A stretch of 64,000 nt of DNA from Neostapfia colusana (GCA_030760725.1 JASWHV010000013.1:42442699-42506698); one strand, 5' to 3'; shown: positions 36,201 through 48,426, counted from the stretch's first letter. The notes: generated by a model not told the origin, from the letters alone. Numbers and translations are program-made.

Positions 36201-37335
36201 ATTCGTCGCCGGTGATCAAACCCTCGGGTTGTGGTTCGGGGGTGAGCAGAACCAGCCCCTAAAGCGTCCGAGGACACCTTAGATTGGGTGTGGCATGCTC
36301 CCGTTTGGGCTGTCCACGGGAGCCCGAGGTGTGGCGGACTTAGGTCGCCGAACAGAACCTCCGGTAGGGACGAGATCATCCAAGTTCAGCTAATTTCCCA
36401 AGGTGGGGAAGGAGAAGGAGAGTCCTTAGTACCGTTTTGCAGCTTGGAGGGAGTGGAGAGGCTGTGATCGTGGGCTTTTCCGATCAACCGAGAGAACGGC
36501 GGTGAGAGCTGTGTTTCTTGCGCGAGGGAGCAGAGAAGCAACCGAATGCGCCTCTTGTCGGCTCGGGCTTGGGGATAAGAAGGCAGCGAGGCGGTTCAGC
36601 GGGTCTGGGCGGCAAGCAGCTGCTGTCCCGATCGATCTTTCACCGTGGCGGCCGCTGGATCGCGCGCAAGTAACTGAGCTCGGGCTTCAGTTGGCTGTTT
36701 TTGCTGCTGAGTCTGACATGTGGGCCCCACCCGTGTTTTAACCTCTGAAATTAAATTTTCCCACTGCTCTAAACAGTAGAGACCCAATTAACCTTGGTCA
36801 TTTGAATTATCTACCCCTGGGCCATTTGAATTGGATAGAATTCAAATTGGGTTTTGTTTGACTAAATTTCAGCACATATGCAGTTTGAAATTCAAATAAA
36901 GTTTGAATTTGCTAAACTTAGCACATGTCAAGACCAACTCCAAATAGAGTGAAAATTGGTGGGTGAGCTCACAAAAATGTGCTGAGTAAGAATATGCCTC
37001 CCAATTTTGAATTGATTGGAGGGAAATAATTTGAATTTGAATTTGAGTTCAAACCACCCTCTTTCTAGATATACCCAAAAAGACCTAAAAAGGGTTTTAG
37101 ATTTGGGTGAAATTTGGCATGGACATCCCTAGCAAGGTGTAGGACTTCTTCATATGCCCCGCCCCTATATTATGCATTTGGAAAATGCCACTTTTGCATT
37201 TTGTCAGTTCATTCTCTAATGAGCATGTTGATAGTGTTTACTTGTTCTTCAAATGTATTCATCAAGTTTCTTCAAATGAAGTGTGTGTGTGGTGATGAAC
37301 ACTTTGAATATGTGCCAAAAACTTAGGCCCTTACA
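33292..37335 (-). mobile_element. H: solo LTR of family 1 (4,044 bp)
   Basis: A complete family 1 LTR on the minus strand runs from TGTAAGGGCC (37335) to GGTCGTGTCA (33292) with no internal region. It is flanked by a perfect 5-bp target duplication TGACG at 33287-33291 and 37336-37340, which proves a single insertion later reduced by LTR-LTR recombination. It splits the E2 gag. Several differences from the LTRs of C show it is older than C. Confidence 0.95.
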
Positions 37336-37361
37336 TGACGGCCGGTGTTTTCTCTCACCAT
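37336..37361 (-). pseudogene. gag: E2 gag start codon and first codons, cut off by solo LTR H
   Basis: The ATG at 37361-37359 opens a short frame (MVRENTGR) that runs into the target duplication at 37340. The reading phase agrees with the gag segment that resumes beyond the LTR near 33286. The ATG directly follows a pyrimidine-rich tract ending CTCACTCTCACAG. This marks the likely true start of E2 gag and shows the insertion fell at about codon 9. Confidence 0.8.
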
Positions 37362-37779
37362 CTGTGAGAGTGAGTTGGGTAGAATAGAAGTTAGAAGTTT
37401 AGATGGATCCCCCCAACTATATGCATCAAGGGTACGAACTATATATCAACTTATATGAGGATGTGAATACATGCCGAAGCACCTCACATCTCTCTACTAT
37501 GTGTGGATATGGACAACGCTGAGCGTCCCACAGCTCACACTAAGCACACAAGCACAAACAATCATCACAAAAGTTCACACCACTCCTATTCAAGCTTAAT
37601 GGGGGTCCTATGTGGTTTGGGGTGATATCAATCTGTTATCAATCAATGACTTCCACCTATGCTTGCACGCCACGGTCAATGTGGTTCTAATGCCAACCTA
37701 TGCATCCTAGGCTTGCATCCTATGGTCAATGTGGCTCTAATGCAAATCTGTGACTAGGACTGCGTCCTACGGTCAACGT
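37362..37779 (-). other. E2 leader with tandem copies of the primer-site region
   Basis: The leader is short, about 420 bp, against 1.5-1.8 kb in C and F, and has no ORF. Next to the primer site the sequence is repeated in tandem: units at about 37750-37797, 37698-37751 and 37651-37698 each carry a GGTCAAYGTGGYTCTRATRCC-like stretch. The two inner copies hold mutated primer sites. The acceptor-like tract ends at 37362. I see no strong splice donor. Confidence 0.7.
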
Positions 37780-37792
37780 GGCTCTGATACCA
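37780..37792 (-). promoter_or_regulatory. E2 primer binding site
   Basis: TGGTATCAGAGCC on the minus strand lies three bases after the LTR end and complements initiator methionine tRNA. Confidence 0.88.
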
Positions 37793-39980
37793 ATCTGCGA
37801 CGCCCCTGTTCCGAGAAAACCTCGGAACCGAGCTGATGCATATGTGTACCCAGGATGTTCATCACACATACATGTAACCCACAAACTGAATACAGAATAA
37901 TACCACGAATAACAGGGTTTTACTACAATGTCTCATGAGTCTCTAACTCATTCTAGCAGCGGAAGTCTTATTCTAGCAGTGGAAGTCTTCTACACCATAG
38001 TGGAAGCAAACTAAGCAATAGCAGCGGCTCCATCTCCTACTCCATCCCCACAGGCAAGTTGACGGTAGATCACACACCTAGTACTCCACATGATCTTCGA
38101 AGTATTCTTCTCCTATTGCTGATGATGAAGTAATAATGCAAGTTTGAGTACATGACGTACTCAGCAAGTGCGAGAAAATATGATATGTAGCTTACAGCAA
38201 GGTAGGAACAAAAAGGCTCATTGCAGAAAGCAAAGTTTATTTCTTAAACATGATAAAAACAGCAACTATCTTTAAGTGAATTTAATCCCAACATGTATCC
38301 AAATAAACCAGTAACATACCTCCATCATGATTCTCCACTTTTCATGTCTCATCCAGACATTTATCTTTCTCAACTTTTTCTCATGCTCATGAATACCATC
38401 TCATATTCATGACCATCTCATCTCATATTCAATTCCATCTCATAACCGAGATGAAAGTTCATTATCACGACTCAACAGTCCCAATCTCATTACCAAGACT
38501 CAACAGTCCTGAAACCAAATCCAAAGACCAAACCATAACCAAATCAATAACCATCCCAATAACCAAACCGAACCATCCATCCCAGTAACCATCCCATCTA
38601 ATTATGGAAGTTGGCCAGGTGCTTGTGAACGGAAGCACGGCTATCATGATAGTTTTATACCCTGTAGAGTTTGCACCACTTTACCCACAAGTTTGTGATT
38701 TCGTCACCCGTCGGCGACTGCGACCAGTACACAACCGCTGGTGTATGGCCAAGAGATCACAAAATAGCCTTTACAAAGGGGTTACTAGATGTATGGACTT
38801 ACTAAGGTTTCACCAGCAGGCTCGAATCACCATTCTCCCACCTACGGGCCCCCTATTGTGCCATGCAGTTCCCAGGGCAGTCCTCACTCGACTCCCATTC
38901 CCCGCGCCTTCCACGGTCCATAACAATCTAGCAACTTACCTTATTAGTCAGCTAAGCCGCACCCATACTTGGCATTCTGGTGGCACTGTATTCCTGGCAT
39001 GTGCTTGCATGAACCTGTCCTTAGATCTATGGCAAGCAACCACCATCTCATTCTACCACATCCACTAATCCAAGCTTGCCTAGATTTCCCCCGATTCATG
39101 TTCATTATCATCAAGTTCTCATTAACATTGTGAGTGCAGTAGCTAGACACATTCTATCGCTTCCCATATCCCGTAGATTAGCGAAGCAGAAAAGAAAAAC
39201 GACCATACCCGACTCGTAAACTTCCATGGCGACAAGGGTGGTTACCAAAACTAGTAAACTCCTATAAAAGGGTTTCCCATCAAGTTGACTCAGTATACAC
39301 AGTTTTCGCACACAAAACAGTTTCCAAAAACATTGGATCAATATGGTCAATGGGCACTTGCCTTGTTCCTGTGGTTTCTGTTGCTCTTGGATCTCGAAGT
39401 CTTGGTGCTGTAATCCTTCGTAGATAGCTCCCTGAGCTTGTCCTTCTACTTACGATCACGCATATACAAGATTTACTGTAATCAATCATCATGCACAATC
39501 CTTATTCAAGATGCAATGGTGCATATGCATTCTAATCTTATGGCGCTATTTCATTAGATCAGTTTGTACGTGTTCTTGCATGTTTTAATGGCTTGCATGG
39601 GATTTTACTATGAACAAAGGTGTAGGGATCAGGTGTGTACGTGGCGATGATCTTCACTTAAGATCCAGATCAAGCCGATCAACACGTGATCTGTTCACTC
39701 AAAAAAGCTTCTGTTCGAAGGAATCAAAGAAATAGATGCAAAGAAAACCGCGATAATGCCATAAGGTGGTAATGGAGACCTACCTTACTTCCTTCGGGTC
39801 CTTCCTCCTAGCAATGGCAGCAAAACAGATCGTCGGCTCTCCTCTGGCGATCGTGTCGGGCTCGTTGGTGGTCTCACCGGTGGTTGAACTCTGGCCAAGG
39901 GGGTTAACTCAAAAAGTTTGGGGCTAGGGCCTTTAAGTTGTCGGCTTAGGAAGATGTTACGACCAAGGGTGTTTCGGGTT

Positions 39981-39989
39981 CTATTTATA
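39981..39989 (-). promoter_or_regulatory. Probable TATA box of the E2 LTR
   Basis: TATAAATAG on the minus strand lies about 1.18 kb into the LTR, downstream of the G-box array. It is the best match to a plant TATA box in this LTR, and transcription would be expected to begin about 30 bp further (near 39950). The copy in 25778-27420 has lost this region. Confidence 0.6.
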
Positions 39990-40189
39990 ACCGGGAAAAG
40001 AAGAGTCCTATTCTGATTGGATTTCAAATAAGAGTCCTATTTGATTTGTGTTTTGATCTTAACAACTTATCTTCAATAGATTTGGGATGGCATTAATCGT
40101 AGAAGAAATCGTGTCGGATTCTTTTGTATCGGGCGCTCGCTCACAGGGCAAAACCGCTTAAGGACCTCGTCCTTCCACAGAGATAAGCT

Positions 40190-41020
40190 CCAGAGGCTCC
40201 ACGTGTCCAGCGGGTGCCTGGGATTCCCTTCTCCTCAGGGGTGAGCTCTGGTTGTGCCACGTGTCAGGCGGGCGGGACCTCCCTCTTCCTCAGAGGCGAG
40301 CTCCGCGTGCGCCAAGCATCCTGGCGGGCAGGGACCTCCCTCTCCCTTAGAGGCGAGCTCCGCGTATGCCACGTGTCAGTGCCGGACCTCCCCTCTCTTC
40401 GGAGGTGGCTCCAAGAATGCCGCGTGTCAGTGCCGGACCTCCCCTCTCTTCGGAGATGGGCTCCGGAAGTGCCATGTGTCCTAGCAGCGCCGGATCTCCG
40501 TTCTGCTCAGAGATGAGCTCCGAGGTCAACACGTGTCCAACTGCATCGGTCCTCTCTTCTCCCCGGAGGTAAGCTCCGAGAACGACACGTGTCAAGCAGT
40601 GTTGGACCTCCCAGAGGTGAGCTCCGAGAATGACATGTGTCCATCGGGACCTTCTCCTCGGAGGTGAGCTCCGAGGATGACACGTGTCCAGTAGTGGCTG
40701 ACCTCTCGGAGATGAGCTCCGAGAGCGACACGTGTCAAACAGGGCCGGACCTCTCGAAGACGAGCTCCGAGAGCGACACGTGTCCCGTGGGTTGGACCTC
40801 CCGCTTCTCCGTAGTGACTAGCTCCGAAGGCGACACGTGTCCTGCGGGGCTGGCCTCGCTCCTCCGCAGAGGCTAGCTCGGGGGCAACACGTGTCCCACG
40901 GGGTTGGACCTCGCCCCTTCCGCAGAGGCAAGCTCCGAGCCTGCCATGTGGCCAATTAGCGGCGGACCTCTGTCCCTCCGTGGGGATGAGCTCCGAAGGC
41001 GCCACATGGCCAGCGGGCCG
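40190..41020. repeat. G-box/ABRE minisatellite in E2 U3
   Basis: About 15 imperfect tandem units of 48-58 bp share GGACCTC, GAGGTGAGCTCCGA and a G-box. CACGTGTC is exact at 40200, 40258, 40370, 40530, 40586, 40681, 40729, 40777, 40834 and 40888. Variants lie near 40422, 40475, 40633, 40945 and 41002. GACACGTGTC is nearly palindromic and contains the ACGTGTC core bound by bZIP factors of the ABRE/G-box class. The position, between the LTR start and the TATA box, is that of an enhancer. Confidence 0.88.
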
Positions 41021-41169
41021 CGGGAAGTGTCTACGGCGCTCCTCGGCGAACTGGAATTGGCTCTTTTTAGCTATCTTTCTAATTCTTTCTCTGTTTCCTC
41101 TTCTCTAAAAATGTTTTCTCTACATGAATTCTGTATACATGCATGAATTACGAAATTGAGGGTGTTACA

Positions 41170-43078
41170 TTGAGCCACCATAAAAGTCCATCTGATCTCA
41201 TTTGATCCACCTAATGGTGTGATTAGTGATACTTGTCCAGAGAAAAAGAAAAATGTCAAGAAACATATTTCAGATTTTCTCTGAACTTGCTTAGCTCATA
41301 TCTTTTGCTAGGATGCTCCAAATTAGATGAAACCAATTCCATTAGAACCCTCTGAATATGTAGTTTCCAGAAATTCATGGCTGTTCCATGAAAAACCCTA
41401 GAAACCCATAAGAGCTCTAATTATGGCCAAATGCACTTTTATTTGTGCAGAGCTCAAATGAGCTTGGCTTAAAATGAAATTTGGCCATGTCCCTGTTTAG
41501 GTTGTCTCCAAACCACAGTAAAAATTTCAGAGTCAATAGGACTGTCAAGATATACCTATAGTCTCACATTATCACAATAACTCAAATGCATTTAAATTGA
41601 CACCCATCGTATGTTTTTTTCATGTAGTTGCTAAACTCGAAGAGGATCCGGAGGTGTTAGACTTCATTACTCCAGAGGAACAGATATCTCACGACCAGCA
41701 GCAAGGAAAGCTCTGGTTTGCATTAGTAATTTCATAAATTCTTATGTTTTGATCACTTACTTTATGTATTTTCTACAATTGTGCATCAGAGTTTTGTTTG
41801 CAAACCCAAATGCATAGCCAAGAGAACCAGATGTTTTGGGCTTAGGTTTTAAACCTCGAGTAGCCACTGCAATGCTAAAATGGTATAGGTTTCGGTACAA
41901 GTCGAGTAGTTGGAACTACTCGCGAGAATAGGCTAGAGGCACACTACTCGGTTAGAAAGATAGACAATGATTCACATGGCCAGAAAAATGAGATCGAGCG
42001 GAGAGTAAGAGCAGCAGGACTTTGGGTCCTCGGTGGCATAGCTCTGCTCATGTCGATTGAGCACCGAGCCGTGTGTGGTCCTGTTGAACAAGCTAGAACA
42101 GTACCGAAGACCTACAGGATATATGGGAACCCGGAAACCAATGTAACTCGGGTAGCGATATGTTGAGGCATTGCTTGTCGTCCAGAGGATAGGATGAGAG
42201 CAGCGACGTGTAAATTGGCTGGCGGGCACTGCGGATGCTGCGTGTAGAGACCTCATGCTCGGGACGATAGGACCAGTTCAACACTTGGCTAACGGAAGAA
42301 AGGTGGTTGTGTACGATGTCCGTGATGGTTTCTGTAGGGAACATCGAGTACGGGCGTACGTGAAGGGTTATTCGGATAACCCTGCAGGTGTAAATCAATT
42401 ATAATCACAGTCCCTCACGGTCAGTGAGTACCACTTGTTCACTGTATCATGACATAGAAAGAATAGGCTAGTGTCATGTTAAAAGATTGCTGGTTGAAAG
42501 CTTTACTTTGTTTGTTAATGAAATGCTTTAGTTTATAGCCAATTAATGTTTTTTTCAACCTTAGGAAAAGGACATAAGAGAAATACGTTTCTTGTTTTAT
42601 TGTGGCTTGCTTATTTGTCTCCGCACAAGGTTTTCCACTAACTTGATGCTAAAACTTGAAGGTAAAATTTCAACTAATTAGGCGTGTCTTTTGTAACATA
42701 CTTTCCTTTTATACTTGCTGAGACATCGTGCTCACTGCTTGTGTTTGAAGCGTTTGCATGGTGCTATGAGGAGGAGGCTTCCGAGGAGGAAGCGGACCCC
42801 CAAGAAGGAACCACCGTCGAGTGGGTGCCGTGCGTGCCACCGTGTTAGTGTGCGTGTGTGCTAGTGAGAATACATTCACGGGCTTAACGTGAACTCTTTT
42901 GTTTGTCTACGCCCACGAGTGTGGACTTAACGTTATTTTCATGTAACTATGTTCATAAACCAGTTAATGTAATAAAATTTTGCTTCCGCTTTTTACCTTT
43001 TATGTGTGTTATCTGGTGCTGTGCAACACAGCACCCCTCAGCGAGATCCTGGCTTGTCGGGACCGTCGGGTCCTCACA
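41170..43078 (+). repeat. Element D 5' LTR, 3' half
   Basis: It aligns with the last 1.9 kb of the element A LTR (from about 6040) with many differences and ends GGTCCTCACA before the primer site. It begins mid-LTR at the E2 insertion. No coding region is seen. Confidence 0.82.
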
Positions 43079-43408
43079 GTGTGGTATCAGAGCTCCGTTG
43101 TGGTTTAACGCACTTAAAAAGATTAAATTTTCAAAAACTCGGTGAGGAGCGAGTTAGTAGCCCATATAAGGATGTTAGAAAGTGGCAATACTAACCTAGG
43201 TGGTTATGTCAGAAAATTATGCATCTCGGGACTTTATATGTATTGGGGGTGCATGTAAGCGCTGTCCACCAGTGCGCACAAGCTTAAGGGTGGAGCCTCA
43301 CGGGTGGCAGGTAACCCGGCCAGCTTTAGTATCCTCTACGACTCTTCATGTCGTTTGGGGTATTCGAGCAACGCCCTTCCCTGGCGTGCTACGGGCAAGT
43401 AGGAGAAA
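43079..43408 (+). other. Element D primer binding site and first part of leader
   Basis: TGGTATCAGAGCTC at 43082-43095 is the initiator methionine tRNA primer site, three bases from the LTR. The following 310 bp match the C leader just left of 62270 (reversed), including TGCATCTCGGGAC and GCGCTGTCCACCAGTGCGCAC. The stretch ends at the insertion of solo LTR S. Confidence 0.85.
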
Positions 43409-46400
43409 TGTAAAAGCCCAAGAAAGTGACTTGCAAAAAAAAATGTTCATCACCTCACAACACCACAGCCCATGTGGTGGATATCTCATGAACACTTGTG
43501 AAGAGCAAGTAAACACCATCAAAAGGGTGATTAGAGGGGAAAGCCCTAACTTCAAAAAGTAGAAGTCATACACATAAACATGAAAGGTTGAGCTCACCCC
43601 TAGACCTTAAATAGTCTTGGAAAGGCTCAGGCCAAATTTCATGCAAATCCAATACTTTTTGAGGCACTTTTGGAGACATTTGAATAAGGGGCCAAATTGA
43701 ATGCAAATTCAAATTTGCAGCCACTTTCATCACTTGAATTCAAAAGTTGACTTCATTTTCAAACACAGCAAATTTTTCTAAGTTAGTCCACCAATTTTCA
43801 TCCTCATTGGAGTTCATCTAGTCGGGAGCTAAATTTGCAATAATTCAAACTGAATTTGAATTACAAATTCAAATGGGCAGCAAATTTAGCCCAAACCAAT
43901 TTCAGTTGAGGAAATCAAATTCAAACCATAACTTTATGGCTAAGTCTTTCATTCAATTGTGAGTAGCTGGGATCTTTTCAGTTAAAAAAGAAATCAAAAA
44001 CAGAAAAGAATTAGATGGGAGGGACCCACTTGTCAGTAGCCTTCACACAGAAGTCTTCTCGGCTTGATCTTTCACTCGACCGAAGCTGCGCGCGCCAGCT
44101 CTCCAGCGCTGGCGCTCGACCGCCTTTGCTGTCGGCACCTCCTGCTCGACGGAAACGCCGAGTGCAGCACGTGATCAGCACGCTCGGCCACGTGAATCTT
44201 CACTCCCTTCTCCATCGTCTCCCTCGCGCACCAAAGCACAAACTCGCACCAGCACCGACCCCCTCTGCTCCTCGGTGTCTGAGAGCTAGAAGCCATTTCG
44301 TGCCCGACAAGCTACACGAAAAAGGTCTGCTCCAAGGTGCTTAACACGCTCGTGCCGACCGCTCCTCCTCTCATGCTTCGCCGGGGTAGAATTTGTCCGG
44401 TTATCCATTCGGTGTTCAAAGAACCGAATATTTCAAAACTCCAAAGTCGTAATGGGTATTCCACCACCGAGGATTCTGAGCTACACATACGTTTGCACTT
44501 GTCCACGGCCACCTGGGATCAAAAACCGGCAAAAACCATAGACTAGGGTTTCTGTTCTTCGAAATTTTCCGAGCCACCGCCGTTTTAGCCCTAGGTCGAT
44601 GGTGAGGTCCTAGTTGTGGCTGTTTTCATGAGTATCAGTGCTCATAGCCGTGATCAGCAAGTCTCAGTGGAGCTCTCCGAGCAAACCACGTCGAAAAAGG
44701 AGTAGAGAACACCGAGTTCGACGTCGCCAATGAGCTCCTGGCCGCTGTCACCGTTGCGAGCACTGTTCCGGCCATCGCCAAGCTCCGGTGAGTGCACCAA
44801 CGTGTTCCTCAGGCGGAAATGTGCACAGGCGGCGAGTTTCGTCGAAGGTCGGGCAGCAGAACGCCCGGCGGCGAGCTCTCCGGTGAAGGTGGCGACGGTG
44901 AGCCGCAGGAGCGCGAGGTAGACGAAGCTCCACGGGCCCCACGTGTCGGCCTCTATTAAAACAGTGCGGGGTCTATTGTGGCGCCGGGATTTCGTGTGAC
45001 TATGCGGGAGACTCTGCGGACCTCCATGTTGTTTGGCTGTGGTGCTGACACGTAGCCCGGGGACCCCACCAGCCGGTTTAAACATTTATTTGAATTTCAG
45101 ACTCTGATTCAAACTTCAACTAGCTATAACTTTTGCTAGGAAGCTCCAATTTTAGTGAACTAAATTTTTCTGATTCAGCTTTTTGAGTACTATCCAGCAA
45201 AACAAATTTCAGCTCATGAAACATAATAGTTTTCCAGAATTAATTCCCCAAATTTAAACTGTTGGGAATTTTAGCTGGAGAAATACTTTATGAAAAATTT
45301 TGAAATTTGGCTGGGAGGTTCATTGGAAAACCCTTGAGTCACAGGAAAAAATTCAGACCCATCCAAGTTCATTTAGTTCCTCTAATGGTGTGATTAAGTG
45401 AACTGCCCAGAGAAAATAGAAAAATGTACAGAAACATTTTTCAGATTTTCTCAAATCTTGTTTAGGGCATAACTTCATCTATAATTATTCAAATGACATG
45501 AAACTAATTCCATTAGATCCACCTCAAACTCTAGTTTCCATAAAGTAATGGTTGGAGCCATGAAAATCGCTGGAAATCCATAGAGGCTCTACTAATGACC
45601 AAACAGGCTTTTATTTGTGCAGAGCTCAAATGAACTTTGTTTCAAATGAAACTTGGTCAAGACTCTGGTTAGGACCCTACCAAGCCACCATAAAAAATTC
45701 AGAGCCAAAGGTAAGGGCTAGCTAGAGTTATGGTCTTTACATATTCAATTTAAAACATTGCATGCAAATTTACGTATAGTATATGGCTTACGTGTAGTCG
45801 CTGAAGGCGAGGAGACCCCGGAGGTGCTTTACTTTCTCCTTCCAGAAGAAGCCCTAACCTCTGACCATCAGCAACAAGGTAAGCCCCGGTTTGCATTAAC
45901 CAGTTTTACAAAGTTTTGCTTTATGTATAATTAGTATGTGGTATGTATGTGCATTAGGTATAGGATGGATGAAACCCAAGTGCATAACCAGATTATTTCC
46001 ACAAGAGTGAGGGTAGTGTATAAGTCCTCGAGTAGTAGACGCTGTGCTTAATGTTCATACAACTTTGGTACAAGTCGAGTAGTTGGGATCTACTCGCGAG
46101 TTTAGGAGTCGGGACACACGGGATTGGTTCGAGTGATGTGACATCATTTGAGTAAGAAAATGAGACTAGGCAGGGGCTAGGGTGCAGCAAGAGGAAGTCT
46201 TGTGGGCGCAGCCCTGTCCGTTTCGATTGAGGACCGATCCGTATGCAGCCCCGCTGAGCAAGTTTGAATGTACCGAAGGTATATCGGATATATGGGGTCC
46301 GATAAACCGATGTAACCTATACCTCCGGGCGTCGAGGCATAACACACCGATTTATAGGTGTAGGTTGAGGGCAGCAAGGTGGAAATCCGCTAACGGGCAT

Positions 46401-47263
46401 AGAGAGATGCTCCGTGTAGGGAACCTCCTGTCCGTTTTGGTGCGGCCGGTTCGACGTTTGGGCTGTTGGGTGAAAGGTTGTCCCATACGACATCGAGTGA
46501 GCGTGCTGTGCAGCTCCACGGGTGGGCGTACGTGACGTGCTATTCAGGTATCCCTGCAGGTGTATATCGAGTCGATTCACCGTCCCTCACGGTTATGAGT
46601 ACCGCTTGTTCACTGTGTCGGGACGTAGGTTAATATATGAAAGGGTATGATTCAATATTGCTGACATGATTAAATTGTATTGCTACATGTGTGCCACCAA
46701 ATATTGCTTACTAAAATTTAAGATTCATGAACTGTTAACTTGTGGATAAAAGATGAAATATGGCCGAACTTGTAGGCGAGTCTGTTTGCTGCAAATTACC
46801 ATCCCATGATCGTGCGAACCGCATGTAGAGTTTCATGCATAGGTGAGTCGGTTAAGTCTTGTTGAGCCATCGTGCTCACTGTTGCTGCTATAAGTGTTTT
46901 TCAGGTGAGGAGTATCCCACGGAATCGGGGTACGAGTCCACCGGCGAGAGCTACCCTCCGTCGGGGACCACGGCTTAGTGGGAGCCGTACACGCCGCGCT
47001 GAGCTGAGGAGTGCAGCTAGTGTGGGTTTCCCATAGGGCTGGGCAACTGACTTTTGCTAGGTAGATGGTGTGAGTTGTATAAAAGTAGCTTCCGCTTTTG
47101 TAATCCAAATACTAGTTTGTAACTGAAGTCTTGTACTAGTTTGTACATATTCAGTTGGTTTTCTATGTAATACAATATCGTTATTATGATGTGTGCTGTC
47201 GGGTGTCACATCGTGCGGCACCACCCTCTGCGATCCTGGATGACCGGATTCTGGTCCGCCACA
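43409..47263 (+). mobile_element. S: solo LTR of family 2 (3,855 bp) in the leader of D
   Basis: It begins TGTAAAAGCCCAAG and ends GGTCCGCCACA, with no primer site or internal region after it. The D leader resumes at once (GGAGACCCC, as in C). GGAGA occurs at 43402-43406 and 47264-47268 as a likely target duplication, although two extra A bases separate the left copy from the LTR. The first kilobase matches fragment B'. Internal blocks run parallel to family 1 LTRs but are diverged. Open frames such as 44654-45085 are not convincing. Confidence 0.82.
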
Positions 47264-48426
47264 GGAGACCCCTTCACGTGGTTAGTAATGTGAACACGTA
47301 GCACAAAGCGTGTTTTGCTTGAGAACCACCGTGCGAGCGATGACGGACGGTTTTATGGAACTGTATTGGGACCAGGTTCAGTGTGCAGCTGAGCATGTGT
47401 GGTTTAATTGCAGGTAGTCTAACCACGAATCGGTATACGAGTAGCATACGTGTGCGAGAGACGTTTAGTGCCACTGAATTAACAAATCCGGCTATGTCCA
47501 GTATAGATTTTGTTTGTGAGGAACGTTGTACCTGCATGAACTGGGTGACGTTTCGACGTCACAGACCACTAAATGATCAAAATCATTGTAAAACTTGAAA
47601 GTTTTGATCCAGAGCACTAAAACATTGATTTAACTCCTTCCCTTAATCAGGAATTTCAATGTAACCAAGTTTTCAACTTATATGATATTAGGAACATAGT
47701 CCCCTGTTTTCAGCTGAAATAATGCTGAAGTTCTACAGAGGTTAGAGATCGAGTTCTTTTGATGTTGGGGTCGTATGATATATTTCTGGAAAGATTTGGA
47801 AGAGCTTTAAAACTTTTCTATCGATGTCCAGAGGTGTTTCATCCCTTAACTGGTCGAAAAATGCAGTAGAGTTGAAACTGTCCAAAAAAATAGGACAGAG
47901 CAAATATTCTCTGTAACTCTCTGTAAAATGAGCATAACTTCCTGCATAAAAATCCAAAAATAGAAAATGAGGTAGTTCTTAAAATTTCATGAGATAGGTT
48001 ACAACTTTGTAACAGAAAGTTTTGTCAAATTCTGTAAGGAATTAATAGGAATTATTGGATCAAATCAGTACCCCAAGCAGCGAGGTGCCGTCCAATTTTC
48101 TCCAGAAATTCTGTCAACTTTGACATCTCATAACTTTTGAACCAGGATATATTTGAGGGCAAACAAATATTTTTTGGAAATATATTGAAGTTAACTTTAA
48201 ATTTGATGTTGAGCTCCAGAACTGGTTTTGCCTTTAGTATGGTCTAAATCAGTTTGCAAGGGAAACTGGTCAGGGCTGTCAGTTTGGGCAGCAGACCAGG
48301 AATCAAATTTGTTCTAAGTTTTATTTGTGTTTCCAGGTTTTATGAGTTCAGTGACATGTTTTATGTTATAACTCACTGATTTACTGTTGAAATGAATATT
48401 GTCCTTTTTCAAATATGTTTCTACAG
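47264..48426 (+). other. Element D leader, second part, with putative intron
   Basis: The sequence is homologous to 60788-61955 of C. A donor-like CAG|GTAGTCTAACCACG (GT at 47414-47415) and the acceptor-like TTTCTACAG ending at 48426 would define a 1,013-nt intron just before orf0. No ORF is seen. Repeated AGCTTT/ATAACTTCCTGCATAAAAATCC segments occur as in C. Confidence 0.65.

Larger units (their letters stand above)
25778..41169 (-). mobile_element. E2: family 4 gypsy retrotransposon, pol deleted, heavily nested
   Basis: Reading right to left the element has a 5' LTR (41169-37796), primer site, leader, gag (37361 to 32142, split by solo LTR H), the copia insertion, and part of the 3' LTR (27420-25778, then cut by E3). 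No family 4 protease, RT or integrase remains. The junction at 27420/27421 shows that a deletion removed pol, the start of the 3' LTR and half of the copia LTR. The right end inserts into the D LTR, so the expected target duplicate is TTGAG (41170-41174). The gag and the initiator Met primer site place it with the Tekay-like gypsy elements. Confidence 0.8.
37796..41169 (-). repeat. E2 5' LTR (family 4, 3,374 bp)
   Basis: On the minus strand it starts TGTAACACCCTCAATTTCG at 41169 and ends GGGGCGTCGCA at 37796, followed by the primer site. U3 holds the G-box minisatellite and, after it, a TATA box. A duplicated CAGYGGAAGTCTT element lies near 37955-37990. Family 4 copies at 9014-25777 (opposite strand) and 25778-27420 support the limits. 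Confidence 0.88.

Noticed and set aside
40190..41020. Regularly spaced repeats that could suggest a CRISPR array
   Set aside because: Units are imperfect and contiguous, there are no unique spacers, no cas genes occur, and the context is a plant LTR.
44654..45085. A 143-codon minus frame in solo LTR S
   Set aside because: It lies in GC-rich LTR sequence, has no recognisable motif, and has no matching frame in the related LTRs.
41170..47263. Reading 41170-43408 and 43409-50899 as two separate elements
   Set aside because: The leader on both sides of solo LTR S joins to match one continuous stretch in C, and no primer site follows S. One element (D) with an inserted solo LTR is simpler.
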